Shown: piece by piece, positions 26,339 through 35,073 of the stretch
How the letters are laid out: every line of letters starts with the position of its first letter
How positions within the stretch are numbered: position 1 is the stretch's first letter
Assembly (NCBI GenBank): GCA_021731565.1
Contig: JAKFXD010000022.1
Location: forward strand, 1-35,287
Direction of reading: 5' to 3'
Length of the DNA: 35,287 nucleotides
Origin: Methylocystis sp.
GTDB lineage: Bacteria > Pseudomonadota > Alphaproteobacteria > Rhizobiales > Beijerinckiaceae
Made by a program: the position numbers and the translations under genes
The notes under the pieces: generated by a model
Told to the model about the DNA's origin: nothing
The model's database searches: none
Seen by the model: only the letters and a program-made list of their open reading frames with translations

Positions 26339-27470
26339 ATGCGCGCCGAACCGCTTGCGCTCAAAGCCGACATCGAGCAGTCCATCGGGCTGCTGAGGAG
26401 GCATCTTTGACGTCGACACGTCGCAACGGCGCCTCGCCGAACTGAACGTCCGGGCGGAAGACCCCGCGCTCTGGAACGATCCCGAAGCCGCGCAGAAGCT
26501 GATGCGCGAGCGCACTCAGCTCGAAGAGCAGATGGGGGGGCTTTCGAGCCTCGCGCGCGAGCTTGACGACGCCCTGACCCTCGTCGAGCTCGGCGAGTCG
26601 GAAGGCGACGCGGCGACCGAAAAAGAAGGCGTCGAGGCGCTGAAAGCCATCCTCAAGACGGCCCGCGCCCGCCAGATCGAGGCGCTGTTTTCCGGCGAGG
26701 CCGACGGCAATGACACTTTCATCGAGGTTCATTCGGGCGCCGGCGGCACCGAGAGCCAGGATTGGGCGCGCATGCTGTTTCGCATGTACGCCCGCTGGGG
26801 CGAGCGGCATAAATTCAAGGTCGAGGTGATCGAGGAGACGCCGGGCGAAGAGGCCGGCATCAAATCGGGCACGATTCTCATCAAGGGCCATAACGCCCAT
26901 GGCTGGGCGAAGACCGAATCCGGCGTGCATCGCCTGGTGCGCATCTCGCCCTTCGATTCGAACGCGCGCCGCCATACGAGCTTTGCCTCGGTCTGGGTCT
27001 ATCCGGTGGTCGACGACCGTATCGAAGTCAACATCAATGAGTCGGATTGTCGTATCGACACGTATAGATCGTCAGGCGCCGGCGGCCAGCACGTCAACAC
27101 CACCGACTCGGCGATCCGCATCACCCATTTGCCGACCGGCATCGTCGTCGCCTGTCAGGCCGAGCGCTCGCAGCACAAGAACCGCGCCACCGCCTGGAAC
27201 ATGCTGCGCGCAAGGCTCTATGAACGCGAGCTGGAAATGCGCGAAGCCGAGGCCAACAAGGTCGCGGCCTCGAAGACCGAGATCGGCTGGGGCCATCAGA
27301 TCCGCAGCTATGTGCTGCAGCCCTATCAGCTGGTGAAGGATCTGCGCACCGGCTTCACCTCGGGAACGCCATCGGAAGTCCTCGACGGCGAGCTTGACGA
27401 CTTCATGCAGGCCTCTCTGGCCCAGCGCATTTACGGCGGCGGACCGGAGAAGGTCGAAGACGTGGAGTAA
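26339..27470 (+). CDS. prfB: Peptide chain release factor 2 (programmed +1 frameshift)
   Basis: RF2 reads UGA and UAA stops. The gene starts at the ATG at 26339, encodes 23 codons (MRAEPLALKADIEQSIGLLRRHL), meets an in-frame TGA at 26408 and continues in the +1 frame as DVDTSQRRLAELNVRAEDPALW. The merged product is 376 aa. The RF2 recognition motif is in RISPFDSNARRHTSF and the catalytic GGQ in SSGAGGQHVNTTDSAIRITH. The ORF track shows only the part from 26502 and misses the true N-terminus. The gene lies right after the R-M island. Confidence 0.96.
26396..26411 (+). promoter_or_regulatory. prfB autoregulatory +1 frameshift site
   Basis: AGG AGG CAT CTT TGA C has the internal Shine-Dalgarno-like AGGAGG three bases before the slippery CTT, followed by the weak stop TGA-C. 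Low RF2 gives slow termination at this UGA and a +1 slip, restoring RF2 synthesis. The layout matches the E. coli site, with AGGAGG in place of AGGGGG. Confidence 0.95.
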
Positions 27471-27476
27471 GCGCGT

Positions 27477-27869
27477 TCACGCCCATTTTTCGATCGCAAG
27501 GCCCGGGATGTCGTCGAAAGCCTCGGTGTTGGCCGCGATCAGCGTAAGGCCGAGGTCGAGCGCCTGGGCGGCGATCATCCGGTCGAGCGTGCGGCGGCGC
27601 TTCTGGTCGACCTTGCCGAGCAGCGCGCCATAGGCGTCCGCGGCGCCGCGATCGAAGGGCAGCACGTCGATATTCTTGGCGATGAGCGCGACGTTCTCGG
27701 CGAGTCGTCCGTCATTTTCGGCGCCGCCCGCGCCGCCCAGCGTCTCCGCGAGGCTGATCGCCGAAATCGCCACATCGCCGATTTCCAGCGCCGAGAGCCG
27801 GTCGAGCACGCCGGGCAGGCCGAGCGCCGCGGCGATGACGACATTGGTGTCGAGCAGGTAGCGGGCCAT
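27477..27869 (-). CDS. vapC: VapC-type PIN-domain toxin
   Basis: This 130-aa PIN-domain ribonuclease has the acidic active-site residues visible: Asp in MARYLLDTNVVIAAA, Glu in SLAETLGG, Asp in RTLDRMIAAQAL and Asp in NTEAFDDIPGL. VapC toxins cleave tRNA or rRNA when free of antitoxin. It starts 4 bp after the vapB stop, giving the usual antitoxin-first operon. It ends 6 bp from the convergent prfB stop. All catalytic residues look intact, so the module is probably functional. Confidence 0.88.
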   Translation of the reverse strand: MARYLLDTNVVIAAALGLPGVLDRLSALEIGDVAISAISLAETLGGAGGAENDGRLAENVALIAKNIDVLPFDRGAADAYGALLGKVDQKRRRTLDRMIAAQALDLGLTLIAANTEAFDDIPGLAIEKWA

Positions 27870-27873
27870 GGCG

Positions 27874-28110
27874 CTAGCGCGGCTCGAACAGCCGCCTGGG
27901 CGGCTTGAACTCGGGACGAGCCATGGCGAGCGGCGGCGGCGCGGCCCTCAGCCGCGCGACGAGTTCGGCCATGTCGAGCCGGAGCGGCGTCACCACGAGA
28001 CTGCCGCCCTGGCGCCGCACGACCACCTCGGCGCCCTCGTCGAAGGCGATGCCGCGCGGCAGTCTGACCGCGAGACTGTTGCCGGACTTGAAAATACGAG
28101 TCGCGCTCAT
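27874..28110 (-). CDS. vapB: VapB-type antitoxin (AbrB/SpoVT fold)
   Basis: The N-terminal swapped-hairpin DNA-binding domain MSATRIFKSGNSLAVRLPRGIAFDEGAEVVVRRQGGSLVVTP is typical of AbrB-fold antitoxins. The C-terminal half (AELVARLRAAPPPLAMARPEFKPPRRLFEPR) would bind and block VapC. At 78 aa it has the usual size. Autoregulation is expected; TGACA/TGTCA elements are repeated around the start (28110, 28121, 28140, 28160). Two of them form a near-perfect Pho-box arrangement across the start codon. Confidence 0.88.
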   Translation of the reverse strand: MSATRIFKSGNSLAVRLPRGIAFDEGAEVVVRRQGGSLVVTPLRLDMAELVARLRAAPPPLAMARPEFKPPRRLFEPR

Positions 28111-28126
28111 GACAGCAGCGTGACAG
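28109..28126 (-). promoter_or_regulatory. Pho-box-like direct repeat across the vapB start codon
   Basis: On the minus strand the sequence CTGTCAC-gctg-CTGTCAT matches the PhoB consensus CTGTCAT-N4-CTGTCAT at 13 of 14 positions. The last AT is the start of the vapB ATG. Because it lies downstream of any vapB promoter, PhoB binding there would be expected to repress. It may instead be part of the VapBC operator. Confidence 0.4.
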
Positions 28127-28275
28127 CCGTTTACCGGCGTGTCAATCTATGTATATATTTGTCAGGGGATAGATTTGGCGCGTTTATCCGTGCGAACGCT
28201 TTAGATTGAAAACCGTTTTGTACGCAGGCCGATGTTTTGAGGCTAGCGTCGCCCTTGAGAAGAGGCGCGGTCGAC

Positions 28276-28305
28276 TTGATCCTCGGTTCCGGCGCATGCT
28301 ATTTG
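28276..28305 (+). promoter_or_regulatory. Promoter of tRNA-Ser
   Basis: TTGATC, an 18-nt spacer and TATTTG preceded by TGC (extended -10) lie about 18 bp before the tRNA. The predicted start falls near 28312, which is right for a tRNA precursor. Confidence 0.5.
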
Positions 28306-28322
28306 CGGCAGCCCATGGCTGC

Positions 28323-28412
28323 GGAGAGGTGGCTGAGTGGTTGAAAGCACCGCACTCGAAATGCGGCATACGGGCAACCGTATCGGGGGTTCAAATCCCT
28401 CCCTCTCCGCCA
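28323..28412 (+). tRNA. tRNA-Ser(CGA)
   Basis: The 90-nt gene has acceptor stem GGAGAGG/CCTCTCC, discriminator G and encoded CCA. The D-arm region is TGGCTGAGTGGTTGAAAGCA. The anticodon arm is CCGCA-ctCGAaa-TGCGG with anticodon CGA, which decodes UCG. A long variable arm (CATACGGGCAACCGTATC) is typical of serine tRNAs, and the T-arm is GGGGGTTCAAATCCCTC. No integrase or attachment repeat is visible beside it. Confidence 0.96.
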
Positions 28413-28470
28413 TCGTTTCAAATTAAGTTATTGAATTTCCGCCGTCTCTCGAAAACGCTGGTCTTCTTCC

Positions 28471-28488
28471 CCGCGAGGCTCCTCGCGG
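28471..28488. terminator. Hairpin between tRNA-Ser and the FecR gene
   Basis: CCGCGAGG-ct-CCTCGCGG is a perfect inverted repeat in the gap between the tRNA and the convergent FecR-domain gene. There is no T-run directly behind it on either strand, so a terminator role is only a suggestion. Confidence 0.3.
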
Positions 28489-28519
28489 CGACCGGCGGCG
28501 ACGGCGGTCGAAACGTCAA

Positions 28520-29344
28520 TCACGGACTGGCAGGGCGGAGCGGCGTCGGGAACAAGAACGAGCTTCCGGCATGCGAACGGCTTTTGAGCCATGCGCCGAT
28601 GCCTCCGCCGATCCCCGCGGCAGGCATGAGGAGCATTGCGGGATCGTCCCCACCGAGGAAGCCTTGCCTGTTCTCCTGCTGCGGCTGCAGCTGCGAAAAT
28701 TCTTCCTTCGCGCACAGCGCCGGGCTCGTGGCGCAATATTGCGCAAATATCTGGGAGTTCGGCGCGAAGCCGGCTGCCGGCGAGCAGTTTGAAGCGGTGA
28801 TGACCGCCGATTTTCCGGCGGAAAGATCACAGACCCGGCCGTCCTTGGTGCGGACCCGCACGACGCCCTCCAGCACATTGAGGATCGTTCGCTGTGGTTC
28901 GGCGCGGCCTTCATAGATCGTGCCGCGGACGCCGATGGTCGCGACGCCCGTCTTGACCTCATAGGCGCGCTTGTCGAAATGGCCTGTCGTGAAACGGAAG
29001 GCGCCCTTCAACACGTTGATTGTCGCCTTGCCATAATTGGAATCCCCCGCCGCCACGAACTTATCCAGCTTGACCGTAGAGTTCGGCCCGATCGATAAAT
29101 TCGAGCTGTCGGTCAAGACAAGCTTGGCGACGCTGTCCTGAGACGTTTTCACGATTTCGTCCCGGACGACGTTCTCGCCGACGTTGATCAAAACCGTGCG
29201 CGTCGGCAGGACGCCAGTCACTTCGTTCCGGACAAAAGAAGCGACGCCGATATTTTCGTAAGCGCGAACGTCGTCGGCGACGAACACGCCCGCCGCTGTA
29301 AGGACCAAAAATCCAGCGCGGTGACGGTGAATCGCGTGCCTCAT
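28520..29344 (-). CDS. Secreted FecR-domain protein
   Basis: The 274-aa protein begins MRHAIHRHRAGFLVLTAAGVFVADDVRA, a signal peptide, then a FecR domain: VVRDEIVKTSQDSVAKLVLTDSSNLSIGPNSTVKLDKFV ... GKATINVLKGAFRFTTGHFDKRAYEVKTGVATIGVRGTIYEG ... ILNVLEGVVRVRTKDG. The C-terminal part is Gln/Gly-rich with a short hydrophobic stretch (AMLLMPAAGIGGGIGAWL). No FecI sigma factor or TonB receptor lies nearby, so this is not a classical Fec signalling set. I chose the ATG at 29344 (AAGGTGG upstream) over the longer frame. Function unknown. Confidence 0.8.
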   Translation of the reverse strand: MRHAIHRHRAGFLVLTAAGVFVADDVRAYENIGVASFVRNEVTGVLPTRTVLINVGENVVRDEIVKTSQDSVAKLVLTDSSNLSIGPNSTVKLDKFVAAGDSNYGKATINVLKGAFRFTTGHFDKRAYEVKTGVATIGVRGTIYEGRAEPQRTILNVLEGVVRVRTKDGRVCDLSAGKSAVITASNCSPAAGFAPNSQIFAQYCATSPALCAKEEFSQLQPQQENRQGFLGGDDPAMLLMPAAGIGGGIGAWLKSRSHAGSSFLFPTPLRPASP

Positions 29345-29812
29345 TTGTCGCCACCTTCGCTGATCTCGATGTTCAATCGAAACGTCCGATGAGGGACAGC
29401 TAGCTTTTCTCAGAGGCTGGCGTTTTACATCCGCCAAAAAAGCGATTTTCGCCGTGCAACTCCAATTTTTTCATTTTACGACATTTTCCAGAATTGGCAT
29501 ATTGAATGAAGGAGCGGAACATACCGCCGCCGGCGCAGCGCATCCGCCAGAACGGTCCGCGCTTCGGATTGCGCCATTGCCTTCCCCTGCCGCGACGGGC
29601 GCAGGCGCGCCGGCGTTTGCCCTTTCCAGATGGGCTCCTAACTAAACTGCGATTGCCGCTTTCCGCCCTCGCCAGCGGCGGGGGACTCTGTGCCGCTTCC
29701 CTGCCGCCGGGATCAGGATCGCGGGTTTCTCGGCAATGGAGGCGTATGCGGAATTACGAAAGCGACATTGGGAGGCCGCCGATCGCCATCTCGCAACGAT
29801 GGAGAGGATGTC
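29345..29812. other. 468-bp region without a supported gene
   Basis: The stretch contains an AT-rich segment around 29435-29510 that may hold the leftward FecR-gene promoter. Overlapping plus-strand ORFs here (29454-29645 and 29506-29931) have Arg/Pro-rich compositions typical of out-of-frame GC-rich DNA and no recognisable domain. I see no tRNA, repeat or riboswitch. Confidence 0.4.
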
Positions 29813-29977
29813 ATGGCCGACCCCCCGACTCGCCGCGGAATCCAGGGATCGTTTATAGCTCTCGTCGCCGGAGTCGGCCTTCTCACGCTGGGAACCTGGA
29901 TCGGACCGACCTGGGAAGGCATCGTGTTTGACGCCATTGGCATGGCGTCGCTGGTCGCGCTGCTTTGGCTCTTTTAG
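29813..29977 (+). CDS. Small membrane protein (54 aa)
   Basis: From the ATG at 29813, preceded by GGAGAGG, the frame reads MADPPTRRGIQGSFIALVAGVGLLTLGTWIGPTWEGIVFDAIGMASLVALLWLF. It has two hydrophobic segments joined by a short loop and ends with an aromatic-rich tail. I do not recognise the family. The good ribosome binding site and clean hydrophobic pattern argue for a real gene. It lies 32 bp before the PsiF-repeat gene and may be co-transcribed. Confidence 0.5.
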   Translation: MADPPTRRGIQGSFIALVAGVGLLTLGTWIGPTWEGIVFDAIGMASLVALLWLF

Positions 29978-30009
29978 CCGCAGCAGCGCGCCTTTTCGAG
30001 GACGATGAC

Positions 30010-30294
30010 ATGTTGAAACGGATTTTGGCCTCCATGGTCTTCGCCGCCGGCGCTGCATGTTCCGCTGCGGCCGTCGCGCAAACAGCGCCAGCCGCGCCGG
30101 ACTGCGCCGCCCGGGCGACCGAAAAAAAGCTGCATGGCTCGGCGCTGAACAGCTTTATGAAGAAGTGCGAAAGGGACGCCGCCGCCGCGTCCTGCGCTGC
30201 CGCCGCGGTCGAGAAGAAACTGGCCGGCGCCGCCAAGGCGAGCTTCACCAAGAAATGCGTCAAGGACGCGACGACGAAGCCGGGCGCTCAATAA
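30010..30294 (+). CDS. PsiF-repeat secreted protein
   Basis: A signal peptide (MLKRILASMVFAAGAACSAAAVAQ) is followed by two copies of a Cys-containing repeat: DCAARATEKKLHGSALNSFMKKC and SCAAAAVEKKLAGAAKASFTKKC. This is the pattern of the PsiF repeat (C-x-A-x-A-x-x-K-L-x-G-x-A-x-x-x-F-M-x-x-C). PsiF in E. coli is induced by phosphate starvation and its function is unknown. The 94-aa protein is predicted periplasmic. I saw no Pho box directly upstream. The start at 30010 is preceded by GAGGACG. Confidence 0.75.
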   Translation: MLKRILASMVFAAGAACSAAAVAQTAPAAPDCAARATEKKLHGSALNSFMKKCERDAAAASCAAAAVEKKLAGAAKASFTKKCVKDATTKPGAQ

Positions 30295-30335
30295 TCGGCT
30301 GCGTGGGAGCTAAACCCGCCGCGCCGCCATCAAAA

Positions 30336-30369
30336 TAAACGGCGCCTCATAGAATGACGGCGCCGTTTA
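30336..30369. terminator. Hairpin between convergent psiF-like and coiled-coil genes
   Basis: TAAACGGCGCC, a 12-nt loop, then GGCGCCGTTTA is a perfect 11-bp stem lying between two convergent genes. The terminal A/T pairs give a short T-run on each strand, so it may act as a weak bidirectional terminator. Confidence 0.5.
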
Positions 30370-30394
30370 GAACTGTCGGCGGCGCCCGGCATGA

Positions 30395-30982
30395 TCACTG
30401 CCGTCGGCGTTCGCTTTTGAGCCGGTTCCATAGGTCGATGACGCGCGGCTTCGCCCAGTCGAAGAGCGCTTTCGCGCCTTTGAACGCCAGGCAACTCAAA
30501 GCCTTCACCAATTCGACCATTCGGTCGAACCATGGCAGGAACGCGCTGTCCGGCGGGAATTTCGCACGGGTCCAGGCGACCCAGTCGCTGACGATCTGCG
30601 ACGCCGCGCGCCACAATACGCCCCATGGATCTTCGACCGGCGCATGCTTCGCCGCCTCGCGAAAACGAGCGAATTCGTCGGCAATCTCGGCGCGCTTTCG
30701 GCGCTCTTCGTCGAGCCGGCTCGAAAGTTCAGCCACATGCGCGGCTTCCTGCTCCGCGCGATGCTCGCTCGCCTCGGCCTTCTTTTCGCTCTGCTGCGCG
30801 TCCAGCTCATCGGCGGCGATCTCTCGAACCGACTCGTCGACCTGCAGCGCCATGGACTCGTATTTGGTAAGCAGGTTGTCGCGCTGCTCGGTCACATCGC
30901 GCAGGAGGGCGAGCAACTCTTCTCGGCTGAGTTTTTCGCGCTCGACGTCCGAGGGGACCGCTTGGATTGGACTGCTCGCCAA
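30395..30982 (-). CDS. Hypothetical coiled-coil protein
   Basis: The 195-aa protein has a long charged heptad-like helix (residues about 15-110, EREKLSREELLALLRDVTEQRDNLL ... SSRLDEERRKRAEIADEFARFREAAK). A Trp-rich C-terminal part follows (WGVLWRAASQIVSDWVAWTRAKFPPDSAFLPWFDRMVELVKAL). I do not recognise a family. It starts with TTG at 30982, supported by GGGAGG 7 nt upstream. It lies 75 bp after pgk on the same strand and could be the last gene of the gap-pgk transcript. Confidence 0.6.
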   Translation of the reverse strand: MASSPIQAVPSDVEREKLSREELLALLRDVTEQRDNLLTKYESMALQVDESVREIAADELDAQQSEKKAEASEHRAEQEAAHVAELSSRLDEERRKRAEIADEFARFREAAKHAPVEDPWGVLWRAASQIVSDWVAWTRAKFPPDSAFLPWFDRMVELVKALSCLAFKGAKALFDWAKPRVIDLWNRLKSERRRQ

Positions 30983-31057
30983 ATTCGCCTCCCGATGACC
31001 TTTTCTGAGCCGCTGTGCCTTACCTTGAGAGCAAGGCCAATCTGGGGCCGGGCGCCC

Positions 31058-32251
31058 CTACCGCATGAGCGCGGCGACGCCCGGCAGAGTCTTGCCTTCG
31101 AGCCATTCGAGAAAGGCGCCGCCGGCCGTCGACACATAGGTAAATTCCTGGGCGACATGCGCCTGATTGAGCGCCGCCACCGTGTCGCCGCCGCCGGCGA
31201 CCGACAGTAGCCTGCCCTCAACGGTCAGTCGCGCCGCCGTCTGCGCAACGGCGTTGGTGCCTTCGTCGAAGGGCGGCAGTTCGAAGGCGCCGAACGGGCC
31301 GTTCCACACCAGCGTCTTGCATTTGGCGAGAAGCGATTCGACATGGGCGATCGACTTCGGCCCGACATCGAGGATCATCTCGCTCTCGCCGACATGATCG
31401 ACCGAGACGATATGCGAGGGCGCATGCGCCTCGAATTTCTGCGCGACCGTGGCGTCGATCGGCAGCACGATTTCGCAGCCGGCCTTTGCCGCCTTCGCCA
31501 GAATCTCCCGCGCGGCGCCGGCGAGATCATGTTCGCACAGCGACTTGCCGACGGCCTTGCCTTGCGCCGCCAGGAAAGTGTTGGCCATGCCGCCGCCGAT
31601 GACGAGATAGTCGACCTTCTCGACGAGATTGCCGAGGAGTTCGAGCTTGGTTGAAACTTTCGCGCCGCCGACGATCGCCATCACCGGGCGCTCTGGACTG
31701 GCGAGCGCCGACTCAAGCGCTTCGAGCTCCGCCTGCATGGCGCGGCCGGCGAAAGCGGGCAATCGGCGCGCGATACCCTCGGTCGAGGCGTGGGCGCGAT
31801 GCGCCGCCGAGAAGGCGTCGCTGACGAAAATGTCGCCATTCTTCGCTAGCGCCTCGACGAAATCGGCGGCGTTCTTTTCCTCGCCCTTGTGGAAGCGGGT
31901 GTTCTCGAGCAAAGCGACGTCGCCGTCGTTGAGCGCATCGACGATTCGCGCCGCGTCATCTCCCACGCAGTCGTCGGCGAAGGCGATTTTGCGCTTCAAA
32001 TGGTGCTCAAGCGCCGGGACGAGCTGACGCAGCGAATCCTCATCGATGCGTTGGCCCTTCGGCCGGCCGAAATGCGAAAGCAGAACGACCCTGCCGCCTT
32101 TTTCTGCGATCTCACTGATTGTCGGCAGCGCGCGCTCGATGCGCGTCGCGTCGGTGACGCGGCCGTCCTCCATCGGCACGTTGAGATCGACGCGCAGCAG
32201 GACTCTTTTGCCCTTGACGTCGGCTTCATCGAGAGTGCGGAAGGCGGCCAT
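31058..32251 (-). CDS. pgk: Phosphoglycerate kinase
   Basis: This 397-aa enzyme transfers phosphate between 1,3-bisphosphoglycerate and ADP in glycolysis or the Calvin cycle. Landmarks: [18 protein letters not shown], the substrate-binding [61 protein letters not shown] and GGGDTVAAL. It lies 72 bp downstream of gap, with a terminator-like hairpin between them. The start is the ATG of [14 protein letters not shown]. Confidence 0.97.
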   Translation of the reverse strand: MAAFRTLDEADVKGKRVLLRVDLNVPMEDGRVTDATRIERALPTISEIAEKGGRVVLLSHFGRPKGQRIDEDSLRQLVPALEHHLKRKIAFADDCVGDDAARIVDALNDGDVALLENTRFHKGEEKNAADFVEALAKNGDIFVSDAFSAAHRAHASTEGIARRLPAFAGRAMQAELEALESALASPERPVMAIVGGAKVSTKLELLGNLVEKVDYLVIGGGMANTFLAAQGKAVGKSLCEHDLAGAAREILAKAAKAGCEIVLPIDATVAQKFEAHAPSHIVSVDHVGESEMILDVGPKSIAHVESLLAKCKTLVWNGPFGAFELPPFDEGTNAVAQTAARLTVEGRLLSVAGGGDTVAALNQAHVAQEFTYVSTAGGAFLEWLEGKTLPGVAALMR

Positions 32252-32273
32252 GAAACATCCCGATCGCGACTCG

Positions 32274-32303
32274 AAAAAAGCGACGCGGACCTTCAGGTCC
32301 GCG
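32274..32303 (-). terminator. Terminator or attenuator between gap and pgk
   Basis: On the minus strand CGCGGACCT-ga-AGGTCCGCG is followed after four bases by six T residues (complement of 32279-32274). This fits a weak intrinsic terminator behind gap that could lower pgk expression by partial termination. The spacing of stem to T-run is longer than ideal. Confidence 0.5.
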
Positions 32304-32323
32304 CCGGCATTTTGGCGTGAAGC

Positions 32324-33331
<1,008 letters not shown>

Positions 33332-33372
33332 TTCACGACTCTCCTTGCGCCGCGGCAAACCCGCGCGGCTCT

Positions 33373-33414
33373 CGCCCTTCGCGCCTCACCCTTCGCGCCT
33401 CACCCTTCGCGCCC
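33373..33414. repeat. Three-copy 14-nt tandem repeat upstream of gap
   Basis: CACCCTTCGCGCCT is repeated three times, with one change at the second base of copy 1 and one at the last base of copy 3. It lies 41-83 bp upstream of the gap start codon, in the gap/DUF4164 intergenic region. Confidence 0.85.
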
Positions 33415-33589
33415 TGGGGCGTCGAAGGCCGAGGTTTGATAGCACCTCGCGCCCCCCTGTCAACGCGCCGAGGCCGCGCCATGGCGAGCGGTTTCGAATT
33501 GCCTGAATCATGTTAGGAACACAGCTGGCAGGCGAATCGCTCGGCGGGGTTCGCCGCGCTCGAAAGCCTTGCGACTCCGGCGACCGGCG

Positions 33590-33913
33590 ATGAATCATTC
33601 AGATAAGAGCGACGACGAAAACGCCAAGAGGTTAACGGCCGACATCGCCGAACTGCAGACGGCGCTCGCGCAATTGGAGCGCATCGTCGCCGGCAGGCTC
33701 GAAGACGAGGCGTCCAACGCCGAACTTCAAGAAGAACTCGCCATCATGCAGGACGACCGTTCGCGACTCGCGCTCGATCTCGACGCCGCGCTGGCGCGGC
33801 AGAACGCTCTGGAGAAGAGCCGCGACGAAGCGTTGCGGCGGCTTGAGGCCGCGAGCGAAGGCGTCGCCGCCGCGCTCGGCGCGGCGGTCGCGGCGCCGGT
33901 CCGGGAGGGCTGA
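33590..33913 (+). CDS. DUF4164 coiled-coil protein
   Basis: The 107-aa protein is almost entirely a charged coiled coil: LTADIAELQTALAQLERIVAGRLEDEASNAELQEELAIMQDDRSRLALDLDAALARQNAL. It ends with an Ala-rich tail. It matches the small DUF4164 proteins found directly before zapA in Rhizobiales; a cell-division accessory role is inferred from position only. The ATG at 33590 is followed by MNHSDKSDDENAKR. The stop lies one base before the zapA ATG. Confidence 0.75.
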   Translation: MNHSDKSDDENAKRLTADIAELQTALAQLERIVAGRLEDEASNAELQEELAIMQDDRSRLALDLDAALARQNALEKSRDEALRRLEAASEGVAAALGAAVAAPVREG

Positions 33914-33914
33914 C

Positions 33915-34298
33915 ATGGGCTCTGTCGTCCTCTCCATCGCCGGCCGCACCTATCGCATGTCCTGCGAGGACGGCGAGGAGCAGCGCATCGAAGCGCTCGC
34001 CCATTATCTCGAGGGCAAAATCGAGTCGATGCGCGAGAATTTCGGCGAGATCGGCGAGCAGCGCATCATCGTGATGGCGGCGCTCGCCATCGCCGACGAG
34101 GCGACCGACGCACGCGCCAAAGCGGGGGCCGTGGAAGCCGAGTTCGCCGCCTTGCGCGCCGAACGCGACGCCGCCCGCGAGGCGAATGACGCGCTATCGG
34201 CGCGCGCGTCCGAAGCGCTCAAGGACGCGGCGCGGCGGCTCGCGAAGCTCAACGGCGACTTGGCGAAGGCAGCCGCGCCGGCGGACGACATTCTTTAG
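33915..34298 (+). CDS. zapA: Cell division protein ZapA
   Basis: ZapA bundles FtsZ filaments at the division ring. The N-terminal domain SVVLSIAGRTYRMSCEDGEEQRIEALAHYLEGKI followed by GEIGEQRIIVMAALAIADEA is the family signature, and the rest is a coiled coil for tetramer formation. At 127 aa it is typical. The ATG at 33915 follows GGGAGGGCTGAC, almost abutting the DUF4164 stop. A convergent gene ends 24 bp downstream. Confidence 0.93.
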   Translation: MGSVVLSIAGRTYRMSCEDGEEQRIEALAHYLEGKIESMRENFGEIGEQRIIVMAALAIADEATDARAKAGAVEAEFAALRAERDAAREANDALSARASEALKDAARRLAKLNGDLAKAAAPADDIL

Positions 34299-34322
34299 AA
34301 GTCCGCTTCAGAACTCTTTGAG

Positions 34323-34922
34323 CTACTTCGCCGCCCAGTCCAAAATGCTCGGGTCGGTCTTGGCTTTTTCGAGATTGTCCGCCTGTTCGGACAATTGATA
34401 ATTGCGATGTTGCGCCGTCATCGCTTCGGCGCCGTCCTTCAGGATCGCGATTTTCATCTGCTCGGTGGCGAGACGATTGAGCTCATTGATCCATTGATTG
34501 AGATGGAGCATCAGCTTACGTTTGCGATCGGTCTGAATCTCATGCGACGAATCATTGTTGTCGGACAGCGCCAGCTCTTCCTGGGTCTGCGCGATCATCT
34601 CGTCGATCTTCTTGAGGTTTTCTTCCGCGGCGGCGGCCTGATCGGTCGCGCCGGCCTTCGCCTTTTCGAGCGCCGCTTCGGCTTCAGTGCGCGCCTTCTT
34701 GAGATTGTCGAGGCCGTTCTGCAGCCATTTCGACTGAAGCTTCAGAAGCGAGTCGCGCGGAACGCCGCTGATGCTCAACGAATTCGGAATGGGGAAATAT
34801 TGGCCAAGCTGCGCGGCCGCGGCCGGCGAGGCGAAACTTGCGCCAAGCCAGGTCGTGGAGGCGAGCAGTCCAAGAAAGGCCAACGTCCTGTGGACGCAGG
34901 CCGTTTTGCGACGAACGCTCAT
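34323..34922 (-). CDS. Hypothetical secreted coiled-coil protein
   Basis: From the ATG at 34922 (GGGGAGAG upstream) the protein begins with a basic n-region and a hydrophobic core, RTLAFLGLLASTTWLGASFASPAAAA, a signal peptide. The mature part is helical and charged: NLKKARTEAEAALEKAKAGATDQAAAAEENLKKIDEMIAQTQEEL, then LMLHLNQWINELNRLATEQMKIAIL. No family is recognised and no enzymatic motif is visible. The upstream 106 residues in the track come from the leader and riboswitch region and are not coding. Confidence 0.65.
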   Translation of the reverse strand: MSVRRKTACVHRTLAFLGLLASTTWLGASFASPAAAAQLGQYFPIPNSLSISGVPRDSLLKLQSKWLQNGLDNLKKARTEAEAALEKAKAGATDQAAAAEENLKKIDEMIAQTQEELALSDNNDSSHEIQTDRKRKLMLHLNQWINELNRLATEQMKIAILKDGAEAMTAQHRNYQLSEQADNLEKAKTDPSILDWAAK

Positions 34923-35073
34923 GATTTCTCTCCCCAAATGCGGCGCTTTTTTTTGCGCTTTGTCTTGCCCAAACTGGGCTAACGATTGAATTCTGGCAAG
35001 TGCCGAAGCGCTGCGCCGGCAGGATAAGGCGCGTGCAACGCTTGACTGTCGGCGCGTTTTCGCGCGAGCCTGC

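Noticed and set aside
28323-28412. tRNA-Ser as an integration site for the vapBC or R-M region
   Set aside because: No integrase and no repeated 3' tRNA fragment is visible in the flanking 4 kb.
29506-29931. 141-aa plus-strand ORF
   Set aside because: Pro/Arg-rich low-information sequence with no motif; it overlaps the better-supported small membrane ORF in another frame.
34299-34322. 6S RNA downstream of zapA
   Set aside because: In many bacteria ssrS follows zapA, but here only 24 bp separate zapA from a convergent gene, leaving no room.
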